Source of the DNA: Vreelandella sulfidaeris
GTDB lineage: Bacteria > Pseudomonadota > Gammaproteobacteria > Pseudomonadales > Halomonadaceae
Reading direction: 5' to 3'
Assembly (NCBI GenBank): GCA_007182875.1
Contig: AP019514.1
Coordinates: forward strand, 2,728,001 to 2,792,000
Length of the DNA: 64,000 bases
Shown: piece after piece, positions 52,900 through 62,879 of the stretch
Numbering within the stretch: position 1 is the stretch's first letter
Layout of the letters: each line of letters begins with the position of its first letter
Translations under genes and position numbers: made by a program
Notes under the pieces: model-generated
Told to the model about the DNA's origin: nothing
Seen by the model: only the letters and a program-made list of their open reading frames with translations
Database searches by the model: none

Positions 52900-53972
52900 A
52901 TGGCCCACCGTATTGCCATTATCGCCGGGGACGGCATCGGCACCGAAGTGATGCCCGAAGGCATTCGCGCGCTTGAAGCTGCGGCAAAGCGTTTTGATAT
53001 TGAGCTTGAGTTCACTACCTTTGAGTTCGGCAGCTGCGACTATTATTTAGAGCACGGCAAAATGCTACCGGATGATTGGTTTGAGCAGCTAAAAGGCTTT
53101 GATGCACTGTTTTATGGCGCGGTGGGCTGGCCCGATAAAGTACCTGATCACATTGTCTGTGGGGTTCACTGCTGCAGTTCCGTCGCCGATTTGATCAGTA
53201 CATCAATCTGCGCCCCTGCAAACTGATGCCCGGCATTAAAAGTCCATTAGCAGGCCGCGAACCCGGCGATATCGATTTTTATGTGGTGCGTGAGAACACC
53301 GAAGGCGAGTACTCAAGCGTTGGCGGCAAAATGTATGAAGGCACCGAGCGCGAAATCGTCATTCAGGAAACGGTGATGAGCCGCACCGGCGTTGATCGAG
53401 TGCTGAAATACGCGTTCGAATTGGCGCAAACCCGCCCGCGCAAGAAGCTTACGTCTGCCACCAAGTCCAACGGCATCTCAATTACCATGCCGTACTGGGA
53501 CGAACGCGTGATCGAAATGGCGAAAAGCTACCCAGAGATCGCGGTAGATAAATTCCATATCGATATTCTGACCGCCAACTTCGTTCTTCACCCGGATTGG
53601 TTCGACGTCGTCGTCGGCAGTAACTTGTTTGGCGACATCCTCTCCGATTTGGGGCCCGCCTGCACCGGCACGATCGGCATTGCGCCTTCGGCCAATATTA
53701 ATCCCGAAGGCAACTTCCCTAGCCTGTTCGAACCGGTACATGGCAGCGCACCAGATATCGCTGGCAAAGGTATTGCCAACCCCATCGGCCAAATCTGGTC
53801 AGGCGCCATGATGCTGGAGCATCTGGGCTACAAAGAAGCCGGTGATGCGATCGTGACGGCTATAGAAGAGGTACTTAGCGAAGGCAACAGCCAAGTTCTC
53901 ACCCGCGACGTAGGCGGCCAAGGCACAACAGAAAGCCTGGGCAAGGCGATTGCAGAGAAGCTCATCAAATGA
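52900..53972 (+). CDS. dmlA: D-malate / tartrate dehydrogenase (decarboxylating), one frameshift
   Basis: NAD-dependent beta-decarboxylating dehydrogenase of about 358 residues. The N-terminus is AHRIAIIAGDGIGTEVMPEG; a missing base near 53160 breaks LQFRRRFDQYINLRPCKL. The second half has FYVVRENTEGEYSSVGGKMY, ATKSNGISITMPYWDERV, the divalent-metal Asp in LFGDILSDLGPACTG, and EPVHGSAPDIAGKG. ENTEGEYS with GGKMY separates it from isopropylmalate and isocitrate dehydrogenases. RBS AAGGAG precedes ATG 52900. Regulated probably by the divergent LysR protein. Confidence 0.92.
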
Positions 53973-54020
53973 AACTGGCTAAATAGGGTTGTTGGTGAGC
54001 AATACCATGCTTAGCAACAG

Positions 54021-54056
54021 AAAAGCCTCGCTGGGCAAGACCCGCGAGGCTTTTTT
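54021..54056 (+). terminator. Terminator between dmlA and wrbA
   Basis: Eleven-base arms AAAAGCCTCGC / GCGAGGCTTTT with a 12-base loop and a run of T's to 54056. Symmetric A and T tracts make it suitable for both convergent genes. Confidence 0.88.
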
Positions 54057-54074
54057 ATGGCTGGCTAAAACGGA

Positions 54075-54674
54075 TTAACTGGCCAGCTTGGCAGCTGTTT
54101 TCGCGACTAGCTCACCCTGGAAACGGGCAATTTTCAGTTCACGCTCATCGGGTTGGCGAGAACCATCGCCACCGGCGATGGTCGCAGCGCCATAAGGCGT
54201 GCCGCCGCTAACCTTGGAAATATCAAACTGCTCTTCCACACCGTAGCCAATCGGCACAATGATCATGCCGTGGTGGGCAAGCGTAGTCCAGGTAGAGGTA
54301 ATTGTCATTTCATCGCCACCGCCTGTGCCGGTTGATGTGAACACACTGGCGACTTTACCGCGTAGTGATCCATTCGCCCACAGACCGCCAGTTTGATCAA
54401 AGAAAGTGCGCATTTGACCTGCCATATTGCCGAAGCGCGTCGGCGTGCCGACGATAATTGCATCGTAATCAGCAAGTTCTTGCGGAGTAGCTTCTGGCGT
54501 ATCGTAATCCTGCTTACCGCCTGCGTTTTTAAATGCTTCCGCTGGCATGGTTTCAGGCACTCGCTTAACCGTTACTTCTACGCCGCTAACGCCTTTTGCG
54601 CCCTCTGCGACGGCATGTGCCATCGTATCGATATGGCCGTACATGGAATAATAAAGAACCAATACCTTTGTCAT
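54075..54674 (-). CDS. wrbA: NAD(P)H:quinone oxidoreductase WrbA
   Basis: Intact 199-residue flavodoxin-like FMN enzyme reducing quinones in two-electron steps. FMN loop [35 protein letters not shown], and [20 protein letters not shown] with [13 protein letters not shown] are diagnostic. RBS AAGGAG lies before the ATG. A 13-bp tandem repeat lies 24 bases upstream of the start. Confidence 0.95.
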   Translation of the reverse strand: MTKVLVLYYSMYGHIDTMAHAVAEGAKGVSGVEVTVKRVPETMPAEAFKNAGGKQDYDTPEATPQELADYDAIIVGTPTRFGNMAGQMRTFFDQTGGLWANGSLRGKVASVFTSTGTGGGDEMTITSTWTTLAHHGMIIVPIGYGVEEQFDISKVSGGTPYGAATIAGGDGSRQPDERELKIARFQGELVAKTAAKLAS

Positions 54675-54697
54675 TGCTATCTCCTTGGCTACGTATC

Positions 54698-54762
54698 GCT
54701 TACATGAGTTGCTTACATGAGTTGCTTACATGAGTTGCTTACATGAATCGTTTTACATGAAT
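54698..54762. repeat. 13-bp tandem repeat upstream of wrbA
   Basis: Three identical units GCTTACATGAGTT start at 54698, 54711 and 54724, followed by two worn units at 54737 and 54750. It occupies positions about -24 to -88 relative to the wrbA ATG, where promoter elements would be expected. The identity of three units points to recent expansion. Confidence 0.9.
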
Positions 54763-54966
54763 GGCTTAGCGGTGCACTGGGCGTTTCCCCATGACTGCCC
54801 GTTCCCCCATAAAACAGTACCCTCAACATAGCGCACTCAAGCGTAGATAAAAGCGAATGTTTTCGTCCGCGGGCATCGATTTCATCGATGATCGCCCCCT
54901 GCGCTTTATGAGATCCACCACTAACTTTTACATTGTTTAACTTTTAACGTATCCAAGGAGTCTGGA

Positions 54967-55406
54967 ATGACGATTTTTGAAGCCCTGCGCAAGGATCATG
55001 ATATTCAGCGTGATTTGCTTGCCCGCCTAGTCGAGACTCATGGAGACAGCGACGAGCGCGACTCACTCTACAAGCAGGTGAAAAAGAGTTGCATGGTCAT
55101 GCCGCCGCTGAAGAGCGGGCTTTCTACATCCCGCTCATGGAAATGGACCTGACCCAGGAAAAGGCACGACACAGCGTGGCCGAGCACCATGAAATTGACG
55201 AGCTTATAGAATTGCTTGATGAAACCGACTACAGCGCTACTCATTGGCTGACCCACGCCAAACAGCTTCAGGAGCTAGTGACCCATCATTTGGATGAAGA
55301 AGAGCAGGAAGTATTTCAACTGGCTGGCCGAGGCCTGAAAGATAAGCAAAAGACCGCGCTCGCCAGTGAGTACCATGAAGAGATGCAGCGCCAACGTTCG
55401 GCGTAG
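54967..55406 (+). CDS. Hemerythrin-domain protein, one frameshift
   Basis: Four-helix di-iron protein of about 147 residues. MTIFEALRKDHDIQRDLLAR is followed by a break near 55085 (a base lost in KKELHGHAAAEE). The His and Glu ligands lie in KDHD, HGHAAAEE, AEHHEIDELIE and THHLDEEEQEVF. Hemerythrins bind O2 or protect against NO and peroxide; the specific role is unknown. RBS AAGGAG before the ATG. Confidence 0.88.
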
Positions 55407-55425
55407 CCATAGCTACCGATTCATA

Positions 55426-55455
55426 AAGCGCTTATGCCTTCGGCATAGGCGCTTT
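55426..55455 (+). terminator. Terminator after the hemerythrin gene
   Basis: Stem AAGCGCTTATGCC / GGCATAGGCGCTT (one mismatch pair inside) with a TTC loop and following TTT, 20 bases after the stop. Confidence 0.85.
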
Positions 55456-55606
55456 TTCATGCCCGCTCCTTTAGGCTTTTCACGAATACGCTGGGCTTTT
55501 TCACGCGAACGACCTCCAGGCTTGTGGCAACCGCCCAGCGTGGTAAACCTAGGTTGACTTATTGACGGGTAACGATACTGAAAACAATCTATTCAAGGAG
55601 CCGACA

Positions 55607-56581
55607 ATGCTAGGCCAATGGCTCGACTGGTCGCTCGATGGGCAGCTTCCCGCCGCCAGCCAAGGCGTCTTCGCAAGCGGCACTTACCATTTGCATGCAC
55701 CTGGCATTTTGGAATTAATCCCGAACCAAGTCAGTTCTGCCGCCCATGCATGCATTTACTCAGCCGCGGTCCATGGTAATGAAACCGCCCCGGTTGAATT
55801 AGTGGGTGAATGGTTAAGCGGCATAGAAGCCGGTAGCGTAACGCTTGGTGCCCCCGTACTGGTGATTTTAGGAAACCTGCCTGCGCTTAAAGCACAACAG
55901 CGTTTTCTTACTACCAACTTAAACCGGCTTTTTAACCGAGACCTCGACGCTGAAGGCGAAGAGCCAGACCGCGCCCGGGAATTAATGACCGCCGTGGATA
56001 ATTTTTATGCGCGGCATTCAGCGCTCCCAAGCTGCACTACGACCTGCATACCGCCATTAGGGATAGCCGATACCCCGTTTCGTAGTGGAACCCTTTGCCG
56101 AGTCACCCACCAATACTCAACAGTGGGGCTGGTTAGCCGCCGCAGACATGCAAGCAGTATTGCATCAGCACCAACATAGCTGGACATTCTCCCACTACAG
56201 CAAGCATTATCACGCTGCTCAGGCATTTACCTTTGAATTAGGACGCGTGGCTCCTTTTGGCCAGAACGATATGGCATCACTAAAACCGATGCGTGCGTTG
56301 CTCACGGCGTTAAGTGAAGGCCGCTCCCTGCCGATCGGCCAGCCGCTCAACTGCTTTTTTTCCAGGTTCAACACGAGTTAATTCGTCACTCCGAGAACTT
56401 TCAACTCTGTTTTTCTGAGGACACGGCCAACTTCAGCCGTTTCGAGCCGGGCACTCTGCTGGCACAAGACGGCGAAGCGGGTGATTTTCGGGTAGGCGAT
56501 ACGCCCCTCTACGTTGTGTTTCCTAATGCTAACGTTGAAGTAGGCGCCCGCGCGGCGCTGTTGGTAGCACCGATTACCTAG
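55607..56581 (+). CDS. astE: Succinylglutamate desuccinylase, frameshifted
   Basis: Zinc carboxypeptidase-like amidohydrolase releasing succinate and glutamate at the end of the arginine succinyltransferase pathway. About 325 residues from ATG 55607 (RBS AAGGAG). Zinc ligands lie in AAVHGNETAPVELV and in LHYDLHTAIR (after a break near 56025); the catalytic region is TFELGRVAPFGQND. Breaks also near 56075 and 56360. Upstream of an arginine/ornithine-type ABC transporter, it parallels Pseudomonas aot loci that include an AstE relative. The other ast genes are not in the window. Confidence 0.88.
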
Positions 56582-56631
56582 GGGCTCACCACGGCTAAAA
56601 CAGTTTTAATACCGTCCTTGTGTTAGAAAGT

Positions 56632-56661
56632 TTGACAATAACAATAGCGTGGCGATATCAG
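56632..56661 (+). promoter_or_regulatory. Possible sigma-70 promoter of the aot-like operon
   Basis: TTGACA at 56632-56637 and TATCAG at 56656-56661 with an 18-base spacer, about 165 bases before the transporter ATPase start. The -35 is perfect and the -10 is weak. Confidence 0.35.
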
Positions 56662-56823
56662 GCCGCTCGACACCGATACGACTATCGTCGAGTGCTTAAT
56701 GTGAAAGGAGGGCGCGCATATTGCGTCCAGCCTGATAGAATCGCCCCTTTTTTCGCGCCAGCCGCATCACAGCCTGTTCTTGACAACCCGTTGCTGCGGC
56801 AACTCTGTACTGGAGCCAATGTT

Positions 56824-57591
56824 ATGGCCGCTACGCCTACTCCCCCTTGAAGTGCGTAATATTAAAAAACGCTTTGGCAATACGGAAGTTCTGAAAGGCC
56901 TTTCACTACAAGCCCAAAGGGCGATGTGATTACCCTGATTGGTGCCTCTGGATCGGGTAAAAGTACTTTTGCGCTGCATGAACTTGCTTGAACAGCCCGA
57001 CGAAGGCGATCTCATTGTTCACGGCGACCCTATCCGCTTTAAGACCACGAAGCACGGCCGCGAACCTGAAGATTGGAAGCAAGTGGTACAGATGCGCGCC
57101 AAGCTCTCCATGGTGTTCCAGAGTTTTAACCTATGGGCGCATATGACGTTGTTGGAAAACATCATCGAAGCGCCTATTCACGTGTTGAAAAAACCCAAAA
57201 AGAAGCGTTAGAGCAAGCCCACGCCTTGCTTGACCGTGTGGGTTTAACGGCGCGCGCAGATGCCTACCCAGCGCAGATGTCAGGCGGCCAGCAGCAGCGT
57301 GGTGCCATTGCCCGCGCGCTGGCAATGGACCCTGAGGTCATGCTCTTTGACGAACCCACCTCCGCGCTGGACCCAGAGCTGGTCGGCGACGTATTGAAAG
57401 TCATGCACGGCCTCGCTGAAGAAGGACGTACCATGGTCGTGGTGACCCATGAAATGGGGTTTGCCAGGGAAGTTTCCAGCCAAGTGATTTACCTTCATCA
57501 GGGCCTGGTGGAAGAGGCTGGCCCGCCCGATCAAGTGCTTGGCAACCCGCAATCACCGCGCCTGCAGCAATTCCTGGCTCCTAAATACTGA
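56824..57591 (+). CDS. aotP: Arginine/ornithine (HisP/AotP-type) ABC transporter ATP-binding protein, frameshifted
   Basis: Polar amino acid uptake ATPase, about 257 residues. From ATG 56824: [19 protein letters not shown], Walker [30 protein letters not shown] (Q-loop), signature [15 protein letters not shown], Walker [17 protein letters not shown] and VTHEMGFA (H-loop). The insertion between Walker A and the Q-loop ([14 protein letters not shown]) is that of the HisP/AotP/ArtP group. Breaks at about 56850, 56915, 56970 and 57205. Ligand assignment is inference from astE next door. Confidence 0.9.
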
Positions 57592-57606
57592 TCCGCGAGG
57601 CTCACC

Positions 57607-58308
57607 ATGATTGATTTGCAAGGTTATGGTCCCCGGCTGATCGAGGGGGCAGGCGTTACCGTTCAATTAGCGGTACTGTCGCTGATTTTGGCGATTATTT
57701 TGGGACTACTGACGGCCAGTGCGAAGATGTCGCGCAATTGGATTTTAAGGCGTACAGCAACAGTTTACACCACGCTGATTCGCGGCGTGCCGGATCTCGT
57801 TTTGATGATGTTGCTGTTTTTTGGCGGTCAGATTGGCGTTAACGCTATCAGCGACATGCTCTATTACAGCTACGATATCGACATTTATATTAACTTCAAT
57901 GCCTTCGCTGCGGGCGTGCTGACCATTGGCTTTATCTTCGGCGCCTATATGGGCGAAACCTTTCGCGGTGCCTTTATGGCGGTGGATAACGGTCAGATAG
58001 AAGCGGGCAAAGCCTACGGCATGAGCAGCAGCCTTGTCTTTCGCCGCATCCGCTTTCCGCAAATGATGCGCCATGCGTTACCGGGGCTATCCAACAACTG
58101 GATGGTACTGCTCAAAACCACCGCGCTGGTCTCGGTCATTGGCTTGACCGATATGGTGCGGGTGGCAGCAGAAGCCTCCCGAGCGACCCACGAGCCCTTT
58201 ACCTTCTTGCTCCCCGTCGCCGTAGCGTACCTACTCATCGCCAGCGTATCCGAATGGATTTTTGCGCGCCTGCAGAAACACTACGACATCGGCTTTGGAG
58301 GTCAGTGA
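57607..58308 (+). CDS. aotQ: Arginine/ornithine-type ABC transporter permease (HisQ/AotQ)
   Basis: Intact 233-residue inner-membrane permease. MIDLQGYGPRLIEGAGVTVQ, four or five helices, and the EAA loop EAGKAYGMSSSLVFRRIRFP that contacts the ATPase. It starts 15 bases after the ATPase stop and is followed at once by the second permease (ATG two bases from its stop). Confidence 0.93.
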   Translation: MIDLQGYGPRLIEGAGVTVQLAVLSLILAIILGLLTASAKMSRNWILRRTATVYTTLIRGVPDLVLMMLLFFGGQIGVNAISDMLYYSYDIDIYINFNAFAAGVLTIGFIFGAYMGETFRGAFMAVDNGQIEAGKAYGMSSSLVFRRIRFPQMMRHALPGLSNNWMVLLKTTALVSVIGLTDMVRVAAEASRATHEPFTFLLPVAVAYLLIASVSEWIFARLQKHYDIGFGGQ

Positions 58309-58309
58309 C

Positions 58310-59030
58310 ATGCTCGATATTTCCACTTGGTTCAATGACCTGCTAGCTGGCAACGTGATTTTCACGGCAGATACGCTGGGTTACTACTGGGAAGGCTTGG
58401 TCACGACCACCCAACTGGTATTTTTATCGCTGATTGCGGGGCTCATTCTCGCTGTACCACTGGCCATTATGCGCAGCTCGAAGCATAAATGGATTAGCCT
58501 GCCGGTCTACCTCTACACCTACGTATTCCGAGGCACGCCGCTGCTGATTCAGCTCTATATCATTTACTACGGTGTCGTGTTTATTGATGGTATTCAAGAG
58601 AGCTTTTTATGGCCAGTACTGCGCGAAGCTTTCTACCCGGCGCTTATCGCCTTTACGCTGAATACTGCCGCTTACACTACCGAGATTTTTCGGGGGCGCC
58701 ATCAAGGCCACGGCCCAAGGCGAGATTGAGGCCGCGCGCCTATGGCATGTCGCAGAATTTAATGATGCGTCGAATCATCTTACCCAGCGCCTTTCGTCGC
58801 GCCTTGCCCGCTACGGCAATGAAGTGATCTTTATGCTTCACGCCAGCGCGATTGCCAGCGTGGTCACGCTGATGGATTTAACCGGTGCTGCCCGCTTTGT
58901 CTACGCCCGTTACTACGCTCCTTTCGAGGCATTTCTATTCGTGGCCGCGATTTATCTATGCTTAACCTTCGCGATTTTGTTCTTCTTCCGCTATCTCGAG
59001 AAAAAGCTACTCGCACATCTAAATCCATAA
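58310..59030 (+). CDS. aotM: Arginine/ornithine-type ABC transporter permease (HisM/AotM), frameshifted
   Basis: About 240-residue permease. From ATG 58310: TLGYYWEGLVTTTQLVFLSL, VFRGTPLLIQLYIIYYGV and LNTAAYTTEIFRGAIKATAQ after removal of an extra G near 58696. The EAA loop EIEAARAYGMSQNLMMRRII is intact after repair near 58738. A base is missing near 58811 (PAYGNEVIFMLHASAI). Forms a heterodimer with the preceding permease. Confidence 0.92.
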
Positions 59031-59213
59031 GTACGCCCACAAGATGCTTAATCATGGAAAAACGGTGCAATCGTCAAACAAACGTTAGTGCAAAACCCGG
59101 CAGCCTCTTTTCGTCAACGCCAACCTGGGTTAGTTTAATTGTCGGCTAACAACTATTTATCAGTTAAAAACTGGGATCACTCTCAAGTGAACCGCTTTCT
59201 ACGGAGTAACAAG

Positions 59214-59992
59214 ATGAAAAACTACTATCCCTTTCATTGCTAGGCTTGGCAGTCGCTGCCGCTTCCTCGGCACAGGCCCGTGACTACGATAACGTGCGCA
59301 TTGGTGTTGACGTCCCCTACGAGCCCATGGAGTTCCGCACTGCTGAAGGCGAGCTTACCGGTTTTGATATTGACCTTGGCAACGAGCTGTGTGACCGCAT
59401 GGGCGTTACCTGTGAGTGGGTCGAACAAGAGTGGGACGGCATCATCCCTGGCCTTATGTCACGCAACTATGACGCCATCATGTCGTCAATGACCATTAAC
59501 GATGAGCGTCGTGAGCAAGTGCTGTTCTCTGACCCCTACATCACCATGCCTTCTGCATGGTTCGCTGCTAGCGACCTGGGCATCAGCGAAGCCACTAAAG
59601 AGACGCTGGAAGGCATGACCATTGGTGTTCAGCGTGGCACCCTGCAGGACAACTACGTGACTGACAACTTCAGCGACGTTGCTGATATCAGCCGCTACTC
59701 CACTGCCGACGATATGGTCCTGGATATGGAAGCCGAGCGTTTGGATATCGTTTTCCTCGACTTCCCGATTGGCCAATCCACGCTGCTGGAAAGCGAAGAC
59801 GGTGACTACGTTGTGGTCGGCGAGCGCATCAGCGAACCGAAGGAATACTTCGGTGACGGCTTCGGTATCGCCTTCCGCCAGCGCGACGAAGCGCTCGCTG
59901 AGAAATTCAACGAAGCCCTGGCCGAAGTGCAAGAAGACGGCACTTACGACGAAATCTATAACCGTTATTTCGGTGAAGAAGACGCAGAGTAA
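59214..59992 (+). CDS. aotJ: Arginine/ornithine-type ABC transporter substrate-binding protein
   Basis: Periplasmic amino acid-binding protein of about 259 residues. The signal peptide (LLGLAVAAASSAQA) lies in a frame broken near 59220 (MKK-LLSLSLL). Mature part: VRIGVDVPYEPMEFRTAEG, FDIDLGNELCDRMGVTCEWV and the SBP_bac_3 signature block, then LDIVFLDFPIGQSTLL. The Asp/Ser/Arg-type ligand site of HisJ/ArgT is suggested by FRTAEGELTGFDIDL, RGTLQDNYV and the Asp in VFLDFP. Expressed probably at a higher level than the rest because of a 183-bp gap before it. Confidence 0.92.
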
Positions 59993-60001
59993 TCTGCTCT
60001 C

Positions 60002-60028
60002 GCCTCCCCGGTGCAACGCCGGGGAGGC
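60002..60028 (+). terminator. Terminator after the aot-like operon
   Basis: Perfect 10-bp stem GCCTCCCCGG / CCGGGGAGGC with a seven-base loop, nine bases after the stop. The T-tract is poor. The gene-free stretch 59993-60305 (313 bp) holds this hairpin, the repeat at 60049 and the traX ribosome site; I see nothing else. Confidence 0.7.
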
Positions 60029-60048
60029 ATCGCAATATTAAGCCTTGG

Positions 60049-60110
60049 AAACGCCTCTACCCCTTTAAACGCCTCGCTTCTAAACACCTGTATTTAAACA
60101 CCTAGCTTCC
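60049..60110. repeat. 14-18 bp degenerate tandem repeat after the aot-like operon
   Basis: Four units beginning AAACGCCT or AAACACCT start at 60049, 60067, 60082 and 60096, with lengths 18, 15, 14 and 15. They lie between the operon terminator and traX. Confidence 0.65.
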
Positions 60111-60305
60111 CTCTCTCAATCACCTGCTTGCCCACTCATTTAGCAAGAGCCTGTTGTAAGAGACGCCATCATTGGTCTAAACCGGGTAAACTCCATAGCG
60201 TGTTCATCGCGACGTTGAGAAAGATGAGAAAATTGCGCCGATGCAACGAACTCGCGCATGTGATGCCGGTCTTTACTTATCAACGGAATCTTACAAGGAG
60301 GTATC

Positions 60306-61124
60306 ATGGTTGGAAAAAACAGCCGGTCATGCAATAGCACATGAGGCTGCTGCAACATTGCGCCCTTCTTCCCACTGGACCGGTTGGGGCCAGTGGCTGG
60401 CACTGGTAACCATGACCATTGATCACCTCACTCGTTACATACTCCCCGGCGATTGGGATTTGAGCTGGGCGGGGTCTTCCATTGGCCGTATTGCCTTTCC
60501 GCTGTTTGCCGCCATGGTGGCGTGGCACGGGCTATTTAATACCCGAAACCCGTTGCGTTACTCGCGGCGAATTTTGATCATCGGCCTGGTCGCCCAACTC
60601 CCCTATATGATGATGCCGCGTACGTCAGACGCCTTTATCTTGAATGTCTGCTTTACCCTGGCCAGTGGTTTAGCGTTAGGAGCGCTGGTGCGTCAAGGAT
60701 GGCAGCATTACCAGCAACAAACCTTGACGATGCCTTGGCTGCTGGCCGGTGCTGCGCTGGGTGTTACCGTGTGGTATCTACTAGGGTTCTGGGTGGAGTA
60801 TGGCCATAACGGTTTACTGCTGATTCCGCTATTAATGTTTGCTATGCATTCGCTAAGCCAAGCAGACAGCGATTTTCAATCGCGCCTCTGGGCAGGTTTA
60901 GCGGCCTTCCGGTCCTTTGGATCGCAGGGCAAATGAATGCATCCGACATGGCCAAATCGTTTACCGTCGGTACCTGCGTGGTGGTACTGATGCTTGCCGC
61001 GGGTGTCGCCCAGCGTATTCCTGCTCTTAACCTGGCGATGCCGCGTCGTTTATGGCTGGCATGGTATCCCGGCCATTTTGCGTTAATCGCGTTATGGTTA
61101 CTGCTTAGCGGTCAGTTGGCTTAA
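60306..61124 (+). CDS. TraX family membrane protein, frameshifted
   Basis: About 272-residue polytopic membrane protein of the TraX family. ATG 60306 lies six bases after AAGGAGG; one A too many in the run near 60311-60319 is needed to reach the main frame (GKTAGHAIAHEAAATLRPSS). The family core is LVTMTIDHLTRYILPGDWDL, GRIAFPLFAAMVAWHGLFNT and ILIIGLVAQLPYMMMPR, with the IDH motif. A second break near 60925 leads to FTVGTCVVVLMLAAGVAQRI. TraX acetylates F pilin in plasmids; chromosomal members have unknown substrates. Confidence 0.88.
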
Positions 61125-61128
61125 TTGC

Positions 61129-62704
61129 CTATAGCATTTCATCGCGCATCCAGGGTTCGAAGCGACATAACCTCGCTCGTCCCTGGGTTTTGGCACGATA
61201 CATCGCAATATCCGCCTGTTTGAGTACTTCCTCGTGCTCACATAAGGATGCCGTAAAGCAGGTATAGCCCATGCTTGGAGTGACCTTTATCCCCTATTTT
61301 CAAGCCAATAGGTAGGTGAGAGGGCGAGTTGAACCTTATGCATATACGTCTCAGCACTGATCTCTAACGCCTCATCTGAGCACTTATCAAATAGCGCTAA
61401 TAGTACAAACTCATCGCCGCTAAGCCGGGCGGCCAAATCGCCTTCAGCCAAACAACTTTCTAAACGGCGCGCGACCTGTATCAGCAAACTATCCCCAGCG
61501 GAGTGGCCCAACGTATCGTTAATCAACTTGAAATGATCTAAATCTAAAAACATCAGCAGCCCTCCCCGCTTTTCTGCTTCATGTTCATCACAGAGGGAGG
61601 CCAAACGTTCGATCAAAAGACGCCGATTGGGTAAGTCGGTCAGCGCATCATAGAAAGCTTGACGGTAAATAATGGCTTCAGCGCGTTTTCGCTCGGTGAA
61701 GTCTTCAACAATAGCCACCCACCGATGATCTCATTGCCTGCACTATGCACACCGTTAAAAAAATGCACGTAAAGGCGTACCAGCGCTTGCTCTGGGCAAA
61801 TAAAATGTTCCCTCGTAATAGCCGGTTCCCTTGGCCAGCGCATCACGGACGGCCTTAGCGACTCTCGCATCAGCGGCGCGGTCCAACATCCGGTAGCCGA
61901 GCAACTGCGCGCGATTCACCTGCAAAATTCTAAGCAGTTTATGGTTGCAATCAGTTACTTGGCCATGCTCATCAAAATGCAACACCCCCAGTGGTGAGTT
62001 TTGAAAGATGGAGCGGTAGCGGTTTTCACTCTCTTGCAACTGCGCTTCTCGGGCGGACATGCTCACCCGCAAAGCAATGTTGTCGTGGATAATTCGGCTT
62101 AAACGGCGGCTGGTCGTAATAATCAGGCCTAGGAACAAGCAAAGCATGGTGCCAATTAAAATTGCCAGCGTTGACCCCAGTAATAAAAACTGCACGAGTA
62201 AGGGGGAGTATGATCGGCAGCACAAAACCCAGCGCCACCCACCATACGGCGGACAGTGTCGTCACCCCGCCCGCGGCAATGCCCGCCAAAACGATCGAAA
62301 GCGCCGCCACTTGGCCATGATTTTCACCGGTAAAGAGAACAACCCCCGCCGGCTCCCCACACACAGCCAGCGGCAATCGCCCCGGCACTAAACCGATATA
62401 GCCAACGGCGACGGCGCTGTTGCAGCGCAGGTAAGCGGCGAAAATAAGAGGCCAAGGCAAGACGAGCCAGCGATACAACGACCAAAAGAGCGAGCCAGGT
62501 GAGCAGTATCCAACTCGTCACCACCGGCCACATCGCTGCCACTAACAGCGCGCCTGCCAACACACTGCTAAGCACCGGTTGCCAAAGATTATCGTACAGC
62601 AATCGTACTTTTTCGCTATGTAAGCGATTTATAGTGAGATGATGATCACGGTGATAACCACTACGCAGCCCGGACGTTGTGCCAGTATTTGAGAAGTGAG
62701 GCAT
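61129..62704 (-). CDS. Membrane-bound PAS-GGDEF diguanylate cyclase, frameshifted
   Basis: About 525 residues. Order: N-terminal membrane region from ATG 62704 with several hydrophobic segments (WQPVLSSVLAGALLVAAMWP), a PAS domain around 62030-61700 (RYRSIFQNSPLGVLHFDEHG), then a GGDEF domain with FYDALTDLPNRRLLIERLAS, FLDLDHFKLINDTLGHSAGD and RLSGDEFVLL. The active-site loop is SGDEF, a functional variant; no RxxD inhibitory site precedes it. Breaks near 62390, 62210, 61800, 61715 and 61295. The last leads to ADIAMYRAKTQGRARLCRFE and an end at 61129. Probably makes cyclic di-GMP in response to an unknown signal. Confidence 0.88.
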
Positions 62705-62828
62705 ACAGACTACCGTCGAAAGGGAGAAATGACTTATAAGCCTTTTTACTAGCCTATTTTTTATTTTTGGTTAATTTGTAATCTATTTACGCCGATTAAG
62801 CGAGAAAAGTTTGATTATTATTGAAATA

Positions 62829-62854
62829 TAAAAAAACCGCCTGAGCAGGCGGTT
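62829..62854 (-). terminator. Terminator of purK
   Basis: On the minus strand AACCGCCT-GCTC-AGGCGGTT is followed by TTTTTT, 26 bases after the purK stop. Confidence 0.88.
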
Positions 62855-62879
62855 ATAAAATACGGGTTATCATCAAAGC

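Noticed and set aside
55450-55600. Short open frames on both strands in the gap after the hemerythrin terminator.
   Set aside because: No ribosome site, no recognisable family, and one overlaps the terminator.
56620-56850. 76-codon open frame before the transporter ATPase.
   Set aside because: It overlaps the ATPase start, begins without a ribosome site and reads as low-quality sequence; the region is better seen as promoter and leader.
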